From positions 1 to 23,359 of the forward strand of contig DATAHN010000150.1 of assembly GCA_036263155.1 (NCBI GenBank): a stretch of 23,359 nt of DNA. Reading direction: 5' to 3'. The stretch comes from DASUBN01 sp036263155. GTDB lineage: Bacteria; Pseudomonadota; Gammaproteobacteria; Natronospirales; REEB76. The notes beneath the pieces were generated by a model. That model saw only the letters and a program-made list of their open reading frames with translations. It was not told the DNA's origin and did not search any database. Of this stretch, positions 15,326 through 22,346 are shown in pieces. A program made the position numbers and the translations under genes. Numbering within the stretch: the first letter of the stretch is position 1; each line of letters opens with the position of its first letter.

Positions 15326-16014
15326 GCCTCCGGCTCCAGCCGCCCGGCGTGCAGGCGCAGCACCCGGTCGCAGCGCCCCGCCAGTTCCTGGTCGTGGGTC
15401 ACGAGCACCAGCGTGGTGGCGCGTTCGGCGTTGAGCTTGAACAGGAGGTCCACGATCACCTGGCCCGTGACGGCGTCCAGGTTGCCGGTGGGCTCGTCGG
15501 CGAACAGGAGATGCGGGCGGGTGGCGTAGGCGCGGGCGATGGCCACGCGCTGCTGCTCGCCGCCGGAAAGCTTCTGCGGGTAGTAGCGGGCGCGGGCGCC
15601 GAGGCCCACCGCTTCCAGCACCTCCCGCGCCGCCGCCTCGGCGCCGCTGCCATCGCCGAGCTCCAGCGGCAGCATGACGTTCTCCAGGGCCGTGAGCCCG
15701 GGCAGCAGGTGGAAAGACTGGAACACGAAGCCGATCTCTCGTGCGCGCCGCTCGGCCCGCGCGTCCTCGTCTAGGCTGCTGAAGGGCTCGCCGTCCAGCC
15801 ACACCTCGCCGGAGCTCGGCACGTCCAGCCCGGCCAAGAGGCCGAGCAGCGTGGACTTGCCGGAACCGGAGGGCCCGACGATGGCGACGGATTCACCGCG
15901 GCGTATCGCCAGGCTCACGTCGTCCAGAATGGTCAACACGCCGTCGGGGCTGCTAACCTGTTTGCTGAGATGGGCGGCGAACAGCAACGCGTCGCCGGTG
16001 GAGACCTTGGACAT
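15322..16014 (-). CDS. ybbA: YbbA-like ABC transporter ATP-binding protein
   Basis: A 230-residue ATPase of the MacB/LolD type. The Walker A motif GPSGSGKST lies at 47-55, the Q-loop glutamine at 99 (FVFQSFHLLPGLTALENV), the signature LSGGEQQR at 149-156, Walker B LLFADEP at 169-175 with catalytic E174, the D-loop GNLD at 177-180 and the switch H207 (VTHD). It powers the YbbP permease encoded 3' with a 4-base overlap. The start is ATG at 16014-16012, with AAGGAT (complement of 16025-16030) 10 bases upstream; a second in-frame ATG at 16026 would add four residues and lies too close to that Shine-Dalgarno. The start codon overlaps that of the divergent tesA, so each gene's leader lies within the other. 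The tesA-ybbA-ybbP order matches E. coli. Confidence 0.94.
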   Translation of the reverse strand: MSKVSTGDALLFAAHLSKQVSSPDGVLTILDDVSLAIRRGESVAIVGPSGSGKSTLLGLLAGLDVPSSGEVWLDGEPFSSLDEDARAERRAREIGFVFQSFHLLPGLTALENVMLPLELGDGSGAEAAAREVLEAVGLGARARYYPQKLSGGEQQRVAIARAYATRPHLLFADEPTGNLDAVTGQVIVDLLFKLNAERATTLVLVTHDQELAGRCDRVLRLHAGRLEPEA

Positions 16015-16648
16015 GTCGAGACGCATCCTTCTTCTTGTGGTCCTGTGGCTCGCGCCGCTGGCGTCGCAGGCGCAACCCGCGCACACGCTGCTGGTGATGG
16101 GCGACAGCCTGAGCGCCGCCTTCGGCATAGACACCGACGAGGGCTGGGTGGCGCTGCTGGACGCACGGCTCCAGGCCCAGGGCTATGACTATACCGTGGT
16201 CAACGCCAGCGTCGCGGGCGAGACCACCTCCGGCGGCCTCACCCGCCTCACCGAGGCGCTGGCGCGCCACAAGCCCGGCATCGTGGTGGTGGAGCTCGGC
16301 GCGAACGACGGCCTGCGCGGCACCCCCATCGAGGTCATGCAGGATAATCTGGGGAAGATGGTGGCGCTTTCAAGGCAGGCGGGCGCGAAAGTCCTGCTGG
16401 TGGGCATGCTGTTGCCGCCCAACTACGGCGCCATCTACACCCGCGACTTCCGCGCCGCTTACACGGCGGTGGCGAAGCGATACAAGACGCCACTGGTGCC
16501 GTTCCTGCTGGACGGCGTGGCCCAGCACCGGGAGTTGATGCAACCGGACGGGCTGCATCCCCTGGCCGGTGCCGAGCCCCATGTGCTGGACAACATCTGG
16601 CCCTATCTCGCGCCCATGCTGCAGAAGCCGGCCCGCAGCTACCAATGA
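16013..16648 (+). CDS. tesA: TesA arylesterase/lysophospholipase (acyl-CoA thioesterase I)
   Basis: A 211-residue periplasmic SGNH hydrolase, acting on acyl thioesters, lysophospholipids and aryl esters. A signal peptide (MSRRILLLVVLWLAPLASQA) is followed by VMGDSLSAAFGI with Ser32, block II ASVAGETTSGG with Gly69, block III ELGANDGLRG with Asn98, and block V QPDGLHPLA with Asp179 and His182. All catalytic and oxyanion-hole residues are present. The ATG at 16013 has GGAG (16000-16003) 9 bases upstream, inside the coding sequence of the divergent ybbA. The signal peptide would be interrupted by any later start. In E. coli tesA sits divergent from ybbAP in the same way, and a functional complex has been proposed. 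The promoter must lie inside ybbA. Confidence 0.95.
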   Translation: MSRRILLLVVLWLAPLASQAQPAHTLLVMGDSLSAAFGIDTDEGWVALLDARLQAQGYDYTVVNASVAGETTSGGLTRLTEALARHKPGIVVVELGANDGLRGTPIEVMQDNLGKMVALSRQAGAKVLLVGMLLPPNYGAIYTRDFRAAYTAVAKRYKTPLVPFLLDGVAQHRELMQPDGLHPLAGAEPHVLDNIWPYLAPMLQKPARSYQ

Positions 16649-16667
16649 AATGGGCCGCGCGAGCGGC

Positions 16668-16673
16668 TAGACT
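16668..16673 (+). promoter_or_regulatory. -10-like element before the ICMT-like gene
   Basis: TAGACT lies in the 54-base gap after tesA, immediately after the hairpin GCCGC-GCGA-GCGGC (16654-16667). It would give a leader of about 23 bases. No -35 is convincing, so read-through from tesA is an equal possibility. Confidence 0.3.
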
Positions 16674-16702
16674 GGCGTCCTCTCCAGGCCACACCTGACG
16701 CC

Positions 16703-17953
16703 ATGCAGACGCTCCCCAAGTCGGCGGTCCACGGCGCCGTCCCCCTGCTCGGTCTCGCGGCCTTCGTGGCCGGCGTGCTGCTGGTGCGCGCACTCGCGCC
16801 CTGGGACGAGGTGGCGTTGGCCGGGCTCCTGCTGGTGGCGGTGGTGGGCGCGGCGCTCATCGGTGTCGAGTTCCTGGGGACGCGGGCGGACACCGGCCTG
16901 GACGCGGTGCACCACGCGCCTTCCCTCGAGCGCACCGCGGTCAAACTCCTGGGGCTCCTGGGCACGCTCGCGTTCCTGGCGCTGGGCTATCTGCTGTTTC
17001 CCGTGTACAGCGACCCCTTGTACGGCCCGTTCTTCGCGATGCTGCCTTGGCTGGTGCCGGCTTGGCTCGTGGCGGCGGTGCCTTACTTCTATCTCGTGGA
17101 CCGCCGCATGCGCGAGCCCCACGACGGCTACTGGCAGATGGGACAGCTGCTGCGCCTGCGCTGGCGCGAGGTGGACCGTGCGATCTTCGCGCAGCACGTG
17201 CTCGGCTGGCTGGTGAAGGGCTTCTTCCTGCCGCTGATGTTCGGCTACCTCGGCATGGGCCTGGAGAAGGTGCTGGACTACGAGCCCGGGCTGCCGGACG
17301 AGTCCCGGTCCTGGTACGTCCTCGCCAGCAACGGCATGTATTTCGCTGACGTTACGCTCGCGGCCGTGGGCTACCTCGCCACGCTGCGCATCGCCGGCAG
17401 CCACATCCGCAGTGCGGAGCCCACCCTGCTCGGCTGGGCGGTGGCGCTGGCCTGCTACCAGCCGTTCTGGGGCATGCTCTCGGAGCGCTACCTCGCGTAC
17501 CGCGGCGCGCATGACTGGCAGGATTGGGCCGCCGGCATCCCGGCGCTCTATATAGGATGGGGCGGCGTGATCCTGCTGCTGACGGCGGTGTACCTGTGGG
17601 CCACGCTCGCGTTCGGCTGCCGCTTCTCGAACCTCACCCACCGCGGCATCCTCACCAACGGGCCCTACCGCTTCAGCAAGCATCCGGCCTACCTCGCCAA
17701 GAACCTGTCCTGGTGGCTGATCGCGGTGCCCTTCCTGGCGGAAGGCGGCGCTTGGGACGGCGCGCTGCGCTGCCTGATGCTGCTCGGCGTGAACGCGCTC
17801 TACTGGCTGCGCGCCCGCACCGAGGAGCGTCACCTCTCCCGGGACTCCGTCTACGTGCAGTACGCGCTGTGGATGGAGGAGCATGGATTCCTGCGTCCCG
17901 TGACGCGGCTGCCAGGGCTGGGTTTCCTGCGCTACCGCGTGCCCGCGCCATGA
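16703..17953 (+). CDS. Isoprenylcysteine methyltransferase-like membrane protein
   Basis: A 416-residue membrane protein. The C-terminal third matches the ICMT/PEMT methyltransferase fold: LTHRGILTNGPYRFSKHPAY (312-331) and AKNLSWWLIAVPF, where GPYRFSKHPAYLAKN is the cofactor-binding motif, followed by RARTEERHL (370-378) near the end. These enzymes methylate lipid-like or thiol substrates with S-adenosylmethionine. The N-terminal about 300 residues carry many hydrophobic segments (11-31, 37-58, 81-100, 108-131, 163-186, 205-228, 240-259, 282-304) and are far larger than the usual bacterial ICMT of about 200 residues. Bacteria generally lack CAAX prenylation, so the substrate is unknown. It overlaps the YeiH-type gene by 4 bases (ATGA at 17950-17953). 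Confidence 0.8.
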   Translation: MQTLPKSAVHGAVPLLGLAAFVAGVLLVRALAPWDEVALAGLLLVAVVGAALIGVEFLGTRADTGLDAVHHAPSLERTAVKLLGLLGTLAFLALGYLLFPVYSDPLYGPFFAMLPWLVPAWLVAAVPYFYLVDRRMREPHDGYWQMGQLLRLRWREVDRAIFAQHVLGWLVKGFFLPLMFGYLGMGLEKVLDYEPGLPDESRSWYVLASNGMYFADVTLAAVGYLATLRIAGSHIRSAEPTLLGWAVALACYQPFWGMLSERYLAYRGAHDWQDWAAGIPALYIGWGGVILLLTAVYLWATLAFGCRFSNLTHRGILTNGPYRFSKHPAYLAKNLSWWLIAVPFLAEGGAWDGALRCLMLLGVNALYWLRARTEERHLSRDSVYVQYALWMEEHGFLRPVTRLPGLGFLRYRVPAP

Positions 17954-18894
17954 CGCCGCGTCCACTGGCTCTCGGCGTCTACGGCGCGGGCATCCTGTTC
18001 TGCCTCACCCCTTGGGCCTCGCCCGGCCTCGCGCTGGCGTTCGGCCTCGCGTTCGCGCTGCTGGCGGACAACCCCTACCGGGAGAGCGGCTCGGAGTATG
18101 TGCGGTGGCTGCTGCAGGGCTGCGTGGTCCTGCTGGGCTTCGGCGTGGACCTGGGCGCGGTGATCCGCGTCGGCGGCCAGGGTCTCCTGTTCGCTGCCGC
18201 CACCATCGTGGGCACCTTCGCGCTCGGCTATGCGCTCGCGCGGATCCTGCGCATCAACCTCAAGACCTCGCTGCTCATCTCCGCCGGCACCGCCATCTGC
18301 GGCGGTTCCGCCATCGCCGCCGTGGGCAGCGCCGTGGATGCGGACAAGGGCGAGATGTCCGTCGCCATCGGCACTGTGTTCCTCCTGAACGCGGTGGCGC
18401 TGTACCTGTTCCCGCCTCTCGGCCACGCGCTGCACCTATCCCAGAGCCAGTTCGGCACCTGGGCCGGCGTCGCGATCCATGACGTCTCCTCCGTGGCTGG
18501 CGCGGCCTCCGCCTACGGCGAGGAGGCCTTGCGGGTGGCCACGGTGGTGAAGCTCTCGCGGGTGCTGTGGATCGTGCCGGTGACGTTCGCGGCGGCGCTG
18601 CTGTTCCCGCGCGCCGGCGGCGCGCGCGCGCGGCGCCTGCCGCTGCCCTGGTTCATCCTGGGATTCCTGGGGGCCTCGGCCCTGGGGAGCCTCCTGCCGG
18701 CGCTGCAGCCGGCGGTGCCATGGCTGGTGCGCGCGGCGCGCGCCGGCTTCGCGGTCACCCTGTTCTGCATCGGCGCCGGGCTCTCCCGCGCGGCCTTGAA
18801 GCAGGTGGGCTACCGGCCGCTCCTGCAGGGCGTGTGCCTGTGGGCTTTCATCAGTGCCGTGGCGCTTGGGGTGGTGCTGCAGCTAGGGGCGTGA
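17950..18894 (+). CDS. YeiH-family putative sulfate exporter
   Basis: A 314-residue membrane protein of the YeiH (Cons_hypoth698) family with about ten hydrophobic helices. Diagnostic segments are LLADNPYRESGS near residue 37, LLGFGVDLGAVI (61-72), SAGTAICGGSAIAAVGSAV (111-129), WAGVAIHDVSSVAGAA (171-186) and VVKLSRVLWIVP (199-210). Family members are annotated as putative sulfate exporters, but the true substrate is largely untested. The start ATG 17950 overlaps the stop of the ICMT-like gene, so translation is coupled. The frame opens further upstream to 17524, but that part is a shadow of the previous gene. The stop lies 12 bases into the convergent Nudix gene. Confidence 0.88.
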   Translation: MTPRPLALGVYGAGILFCLTPWASPGLALAFGLAFALLADNPYRESGSEYVRWLLQGCVVLLGFGVDLGAVIRVGGQGLLFAAATIVGTFALGYALARILRINLKTSLLISAGTAICGGSAIAAVGSAVDADKGEMSVAIGTVFLLNAVALYLFPPLGHALHLSQSQFGTWAGVAIHDVSSVAGAASAYGEEALRVATVVKLSRVLWIVPVTFAAALLFPRAGGARARRLPLPWFILGFLGASALGSLLPALQPAVPWLVRAARAGFAVTLFCIGAGLSRAALKQVGYRPLLQGVCLWAFISAVALGVVLQLGA

Positions 18895-19314
18895 GCCGGG
18901 GGCCATGCAGCCCTTCGCCCAGTCGATGATGTGCTTCACCCGCGGCGTCACCAGGGACAGGGCTTCGTCCAGGTCCACCCAGCGGTACTCCATATGCTCG
19001 TGGATGCCGGTCTGGGGGTTGGGCGTGAGCGCCACTTCCGATTGCCCGGTGCGGGCCAGGTAATAGCGCGCCACCTTGCCGCGGGCGTAGGGCGCGGTCT
19101 CGCGGTAGACCTCGCCCCAGGCGAAATCCAGGGAGGCGATGCCCGTCTCCTCCGCCACCTCGCGGCGCGCGGCCTCCAGCGGCGTCTCGTCCGCCTCCAC
19201 CATGCCCTTGGGGAAGTCCCAGTGCTTGTAGGCGCGCAGCAGGAGATAGAGCGGCCCTTCCGCGGTGTCGCGGACCACCACCACGCCGGCCGACAAGCGT
19301 CGCTTCGCGTCCAT
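18883..19314 (-). CDS. Nudix hydrolase, Ap4A-hydrolase type
   Basis: A 143-residue Nudix protein with the complete box G37-x5-E43-x7-R51-E52-x2-E55-E56-x-G58 (GMVEADETPLEAARREVAEE then TGI). Features outside the box, RLSAGVVVVR, LLLRAYKHWDFPKG, VYRETAPYARGKVARYYLA and HEHMEYRWVDLDEAL, are those of the bis(5'-nucleosyl)-tetraphosphatase group, which hydrolyses dinucleoside polyphosphates such as Ap4A. It is cytoplasmic. The ATG at 19314 lies 17 bases after the stop of the diiron protein gene, indicating one operon on the - strand. A longer open frame upstream is a shadow. Its last 12 bases overlap the convergent YeiH-type gene. Confidence 0.92.
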   Translation of the reverse strand: MDAKRRLSAGVVVVRDTAEGPLYLLLRAYKHWDFPKGMVEADETPLEAARREVAEETGIASLDFAWGEVYRETAPYARGKVARYYLARTGQSEVALTPNPQTGIHEHMEYRWVDLDEALSLVTPRVKHIIDWAKGCMAPGSRP

Positions 19315-19331
19315 GGGGAGGCGTGCCGCCC

Positions 19332-20162
19332 TCAGGCGGCGTCGGCGGCCAGTTGCTTGCGGTACTGGGACAGGTCCCGCACCGATTCGAGCTTCACCTG
19401 CAGGATGAGCGAGAGGCTCTGCAGGATGCGGGCGATCACCTTCTCCTGCCAGCTGCGGTCGAAATGGATCTGCTCGTTGAGCCAGTGCTCCATCCAGCCC
19501 GGGTCCGGGACGTGGTCCTGCACCCGGTCCTTGGGATAGAGCGCCTTGTTCACGTGCAGGTTGGTGGGATGCAGCGCGTTGCCGGTGCGGATGCTCGCCA
19601 TCAGCACGCCCATCTTGGCGAAGGCCAGGCGCGCCGCGTCGCCCTGCTGTTCCACCGCGCGCTCCATGAAGCGGCGGTAGCAGCCGCCGTGGCGCGCCTC
19701 GTCCTGGGAGATGACGTCGTAGATGAACTTGATCACGGGTTCCGTGTGCCACTGCGAGGCGCACTGGTACCAGTGGGTGAGACGGATCTCGCCGCAGAAG
19801 TGCATCATCAGGGTCTCGAGCGGCGGCGCCGGGTCGAACTCGAAGCGCACCGCGTGCAGCTCCTCCTCGGTGGGCAGGAGGTCCGGGCGGAAGCGGCGCA
19901 GGTACTCCTGCAGCACCAGCGAGTGCTTCTGCTCCTCGTAGAACCAGATGGACATGAACGCGGAGAAGTCCGAGTCCCCGCGGTTGTCGCGCAGGAACAT
20001 CTCGGTGGCGGGCAGCGCCGACCACTCGGTGATCGCGTTCATCTTGATGGTCTGGGCCTGCTCGTCGCTGAGGAGGCTGGGATCGAAACGGTCCCAGGGG
20101 ATGTCCTTCTCCATGCTCCAGCGCAGTCTTTCCAGTGAACGGAACAGCTCGGGATAAAGCAT
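19332..20162 (-). CDS. Diiron ferritin-like / acyl-ACP desaturase-like protein
   Basis: A 276-residue helical protein with a full diiron ligand set: Glu46 in AITEWSALPA, E77-x-x-H80 in FYEEQKHS, Glu125 in CGEIRLTHW and E155-x-x-H158 in SQDEARHGG. Two ExxH motifs with two single glutamates is the pattern of soluble acyl-ACP desaturases and related ferritin-like oxidases. The length and the stretch RRFRPDLLPTEEELHAVRFE fit that group better than ferritin, but substrate residues cannot be judged by eye. A desaturation, hydroxylation or oxidase role is possible. It is the first gene of a two-gene operon with the Nudix hydrolase. The Shine-Dalgarno is weak, with GCGAGAC about 6 bases from ATG 20162. 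Confidence 0.85.
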   Translation of the reverse strand: MLYPELFRSLERLRWSMEKDIPWDRFDPSLLSDEQAQTIKMNAITEWSALPATEMFLRDNRGDSDFSAFMSIWFYEEQKHSLVLQEYLRRFRPDLLPTEEELHAVRFEFDPAPPLETLMMHFCGEIRLTHWYQCASQWHTEPVIKFIYDVISQDEARHGGCYRRFMERAVEQQGDAARLAFAKMGVLMASIRTGNALHPTNLHVNKALYPKDRVQDHVPDPGWMEHWLNEQIHFDRSWQEKVIARILQSLSLILQVKLESVRDLSQYRKQLAADAA

Positions 20163-20186
20163 CGTATGTCTCGCTTGTGCGGTGTC

Positions 20187-20244
20187 CTGCCGGTCATACG
20201 GACAGCCTCGGGCAGCCGGAGGCAGGAGCGATAGCTACATTCTA
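20187..20244 (-). promoter_or_regulatory. -10 and leader hairpin of the diiron gene
   Basis: On the - strand TAGAAT (complement of 20239-20244) is a likely -10, with transcription starting near 20232. The resulting leader of about 70 bases contains a small stem, CTGCCG-gtcata-CGG(A)CAG (20187-20205, one bulge). No T-run follows it. The -35 region has no consensus. The whole gap between the divergent genes is 20163-20346. Confidence 0.35.
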
Positions 20245-20310
20245 TGCACTCGAGGGTATCCCTGCCGCATGTCCGTTTCGCGGCAGTCGGTCCCGGTGAA
20301 AAACCCAATG

Positions 20311-20340
20311 GCGACAGGCGCTTAGCTGTAGGGCTAGAAT
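20311..20340 (+). promoter_or_regulatory. Promoter placed for a leaderless glutamine amidotransferase mRNA
   Basis: GCGACA (20311-20316) and TAGAAT (20335-20340) are separated by 18 bases; they match the consensus at 4/6 and 5/6. The GTG start at 20347 is 6 bases after the -10, exactly where transcription should begin. No Shine-Dalgarno exists upstream of the GTG, so a leaderless message is likely. Confidence 0.5.
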
Positions 20341-20346
20341 GTCTCC

Positions 20347-21036
20347 GTGAAGAACCTTCTCGCGATCCGCCACGTCCCCTTCGAAGACTTGGGTTCCCTC
20401 GCGCCCATGCTGGCGGAGAAGGGCTACGCCATCCGCTACGTGGACGCGCCCACCGCGGACTTTCTGCTGCTTGCCAAGGGCAGTTGGGACCTCCTGGTGG
20501 TGCTGGGCGGACCCATCGGCGTGGACGACATGGAGGACTACCCCTTCATGGCCCCGGAACTCAAGTTCATCGAGACGCGCCTCAGGGCCGCGCTGCCGAC
20601 GCTCGGCATCTGCCTCGGCAGCCAGTTCCTGGCGAAGGCGCTGGGCGCCACTGTGCGGAAGGGGGAATGCATGGAGATCGGCTGGAAGCCGCTTACGCTC
20701 ACGCAGGCGGGACAGAGCTCGCCCGTCCGGCACTTCTCGGGGCCGGTGCTGCACTGGCACGGCGACCAATTCGATCTGCCGAAGGATGCCCTGGCGCTCG
20801 CCGCCACCGACCTCACGCCCTGCCAGGGCTTCAGCTGGGGCCGTGCGCTCGCGCTGCAGTTCCACCCGGAGGTGACAGCGCGGGGGCTGGAGCAGTGGTA
20901 CGTGGGGAACGTGGGCGAGATCCGCGAGCAGGGTCTGACGCCCGCGGGCCTGCGCCGTGACGCGGAGCGCCATGCACCTGCCATGGAGCGGCAAGCCGCG
21001 GCGATGTTGGGGGACTGGCTCGCGCTGCTCGGCTAG
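20347..21036 (+). CDS. Class I glutamine amidotransferase-like protein
   Basis: A 229-residue stand-alone class I glutamine amidotransferase domain, related to the GMP synthase amidotransferase half. The nucleophile is Cys89 in TLGICLGSQFLAKALGA; the other triad residues are His173 and Glu175 in LQFHPEVT. LVVLGGPIGVDD (50-61) forms the oxyanion-side loop and VLHWHGDQFDLP (134-145) is typical of GMP-synthase-like proteins. Such stand-alone members hydrolyse glutamine or γ-glutamyl compounds; the partner or substrate is unknown here. The start is GTG 20347, supported by the family N-terminus (MKNLLAIRHVPFEDLG), though no ribosome site is seen. Its TAG shares CTAG (21033-21036) with the stop of the convergent OsmC gene. 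Confidence 0.92.
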   Translation: MKNLLAIRHVPFEDLGSLAPMLAEKGYAIRYVDAPTADFLLLAKGSWDLLVVLGGPIGVDDMEDYPFMAPELKFIETRLRAALPTLGICLGSQFLAKALGATVRKGECMEIGWKPLTLTQAGQSSPVRHFSGPVLHWHGDQFDLPKDALALAATDLTPCQGFSWGRALALQFHPEVTARGLEQWYVGNVGEIREQGLTPAGLRRDAERHAPAMERQAAAMLGDWLALLG

Positions 21037-21506
21037 AGCTTCAGGATCACGATCTGCGGCTCGATGCGGATGTCGGTCTTCAGGCTGTTCGCGATGAAGC
21101 AGTGGCCATGGGCCAGGTGCACCAGATTCTCCACCGTGCCGGGATCCGCCGGGCCGTCGATCACGATGCGCGGCCTGAGCATGATGCGTGCGATGCGCAT
21201 GGGCTTGTCCTGCTCCGGCATCACGCCCTCGGCGTGGTCCTCGTACTCCACCACGTTGAGGCGCTTGCGTGCCGCCACCGCCAGGAACGACAGCATCTGG
21301 CAGGAGGCGGCCGCCATCACCAGGAGCTGCTCCGGGTTCAGGAGCTTGGGGTCGCCGCGGTAGTGCGGGTCGGAGGAGAGCGTGAGCTCGCCCTCGGCCG
21401 GCGGCGCGGCCGCCACGTGCTCGCGGGTATAGGCCTCGTAGCCCTCGCCGGTGCTGCCCTTCCAGCGGCAGTCCACGGTGTAGATGTGGTCGCGGGTCTC
21501 GGCCAT
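21033..21506 (-). CDS. OsmC family peroxide-resistance protein
   Basis: A 157-residue OsmC/Ohr-family protein. The two redox cysteines are Cys69 (MAAASCQMLSFLAVAARK) and Cys136 (AHGHCFIANSLK), and NPEQLL (57-62) with E59 belongs to the active site. Family members reduce organic hydroperoxides by a dithiol mechanism with a lipoyl or thiol partner; this one is closer to the general OsmC group than to Ohr. The ATG at 21506 has GGAGG (complement of 21511-21515) 4 bases upstream. It lies 8 bases downstream of the SDR stop on the same strand, so the two genes form one operon. The longer open frame upstream is a shadow. Confidence 0.93.
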   Translation of the reverse strand: MAETRDHIYTVDCRWKGSTGEGYEAYTREHVAAAPPAEGELTLSSDPHYRGDPKLLNPEQLLVMAAASCQMLSFLAVAARKRLNVVEYEDHAEGVMPEQDKPMRIARIMLRPRIVIDGPADPGTVENLVHLAHGHCFIANSLKTDIRIEPQIVILKL

Positions 21507-21514
21507 GTTGCCTC

Positions 21515-22267
21515 CTAGCGGTTCAGGCGCCGCATCAGCGGGAAATACAGCGCGTAGGGAAGGACGCGCAGCAGCTTCAATATGAACACGAAGCGGGTGG
21601 GGAAGGCGATCTCGAACTTCCTGGCGCGGATGCCCCGGTACAGCGCCTCGGCCGCATCGTCCACCTGCATCAGGAACGGCATCGGGAAGGCGTTGTGCTC
21701 CGTGAGCGGCGTGGCCACGAAGCCCGGGTTGCACACCGAGAGCGTGAGGCCGGCCCGGGCGAACATGCCCTTCATGGACTCGGCGAGGTTGATGAGCGCC
21801 GCCTTGGTGGGACCGTAGGCCGCCGCCAGCGGCAGGCCGCGGTAGCCCGCCACGCTCGCCACCAACACCATGTGCCCGGCGCGGCGCGCGCGCATCGCCG
21901 GCAAGAGCGCGTCCATGCAGTTGACGACGCCCAGGAAGTTCACCTGCATGTGCTCGGCGAAGATCTCGCCCTTGAAGGTGTCGAGCTTCACGGAGCGGTA
22001 CATGCCGGCGTTGAGCACCGCCAGCGCCACGGCGCCGTGGGCGCCCTCGATGCCGGCCACGGCGCGGCGCACCGCCGCGAGGTCGGCCACGTCCAGCGGC
22101 CAGGGGAAGATGGCGCCCGGCGCCTGCGACGCGGTCTCCACCAGCGGCTCGGGACGGCGTCCCGACACCACCACGCGCCAGCCGTCGGCGGCGAGCCGGA
22201 GCGCGAGCGCCCGGCCGATGCCGGTGCCGCCGCCGGTGATCCAGGCCAGTTTCTGTCCAGTCTCCAT
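21515..22267 (-). CDS. Short-chain dehydrogenase/reductase (SDR)
   Basis: A 250-residue classical SDR, an NAD(P)-dependent oxidoreductase. The cofactor loop is TGGGTGIG (11-18), NAG lies at 86-88, the structural Asn at 110 (VNFLG), the catalytic Ser at 138 and Tyr151-x3-Lys155 in AYGPTKAAL. The arginine-rich SGRRPEPL after β2 favours NADP. The C-terminus KLLRVLPYALYFPLMRRLNR is hydrophobic and basic and could bring it to the membrane. The ATG at 22267 is chosen because it opens directly on the Rossmann fold; an open frame continues upstream. The -10 TACAAT lies only 8 bases before the ATG, and no good Shine-Dalgarno is seen. The OsmC gene follows by 8 bases. Confidence 0.92.
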   Translation of the reverse strand: METGQKLAWITGGGTGIGRALALRLAADGWRVVVSGRRPEPLVETASQAPGAIFPWPLDVADLAAVRRAVAGIEGAHGAVALAVLNAGMYRSVKLDTFKGEIFAEHMQVNFLGVVNCMDALLPAMRARRAGHMVLVASVAGYRGLPLAAAYGPTKAALINLAESMKGMFARAGLTLSVCNPGFVATPLTEHNAFPMPFLMQVDDAAEALYRGIRARKFEIAFPTRFVFILKLLRVLPYALYFPLMRRLNR

Positions 22268-22275
22268 GTCCCGAT

Positions 22276-22281
22276 ATTGTA
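22276..22281 (-). promoter_or_regulatory. -10 element of the SDR gene, near-leaderless
   Basis: TACAAT on the - strand is a 5/6 match and lies 8 bases before ATG 22267, so transcription would start within a few bases of the start codon. No -35 is recognisable in the GC-rich sequence upstream. Confidence 0.45.
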
Positions 22282-22314
22282 AGGCCCCGCCGGCTCGCCC
22301 CGCGCGGCCTGCGG

Positions 22315-22320
22315 TATGAT
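22315..22320 (+). promoter_or_regulatory. -10 element of fadD
   Basis: TATGAT is a 5/6 match to the consensus in the 79-base gap between the SDR and fadD. It predicts initiation near 22327 and a leader of about 20 bases containing AAGGAT (22332-22337). No FadR-like operator is recognised by eye. Confidence 0.45.
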
Positions 22321-22346
22321 TCGGCAAAAGCAAGGATGGGGTGGAC

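Noticed and set aside
15326..15802. Upstream in-frame extension of the ybbP frame, which would give a 988-residue protein.
   Set aside because: It runs through ybbA in another frame, has no domain similarity, and the ATGA overlap at 15322-15325 gives the proper FtsX-type start.
15674..16012. Upstream open extension of tesA.
   Set aside because: It is antisense to ybbA; the signal peptide and GGAG fix the start at 16013.
16654..16667. Hairpin GCCGC-GCGA-GCGGC, identical to the core of the terminator at 2777-2804.
   Set aside because: No T-run follows on either strand, and five GC pairs with a GCGA loop are easily found by chance here.
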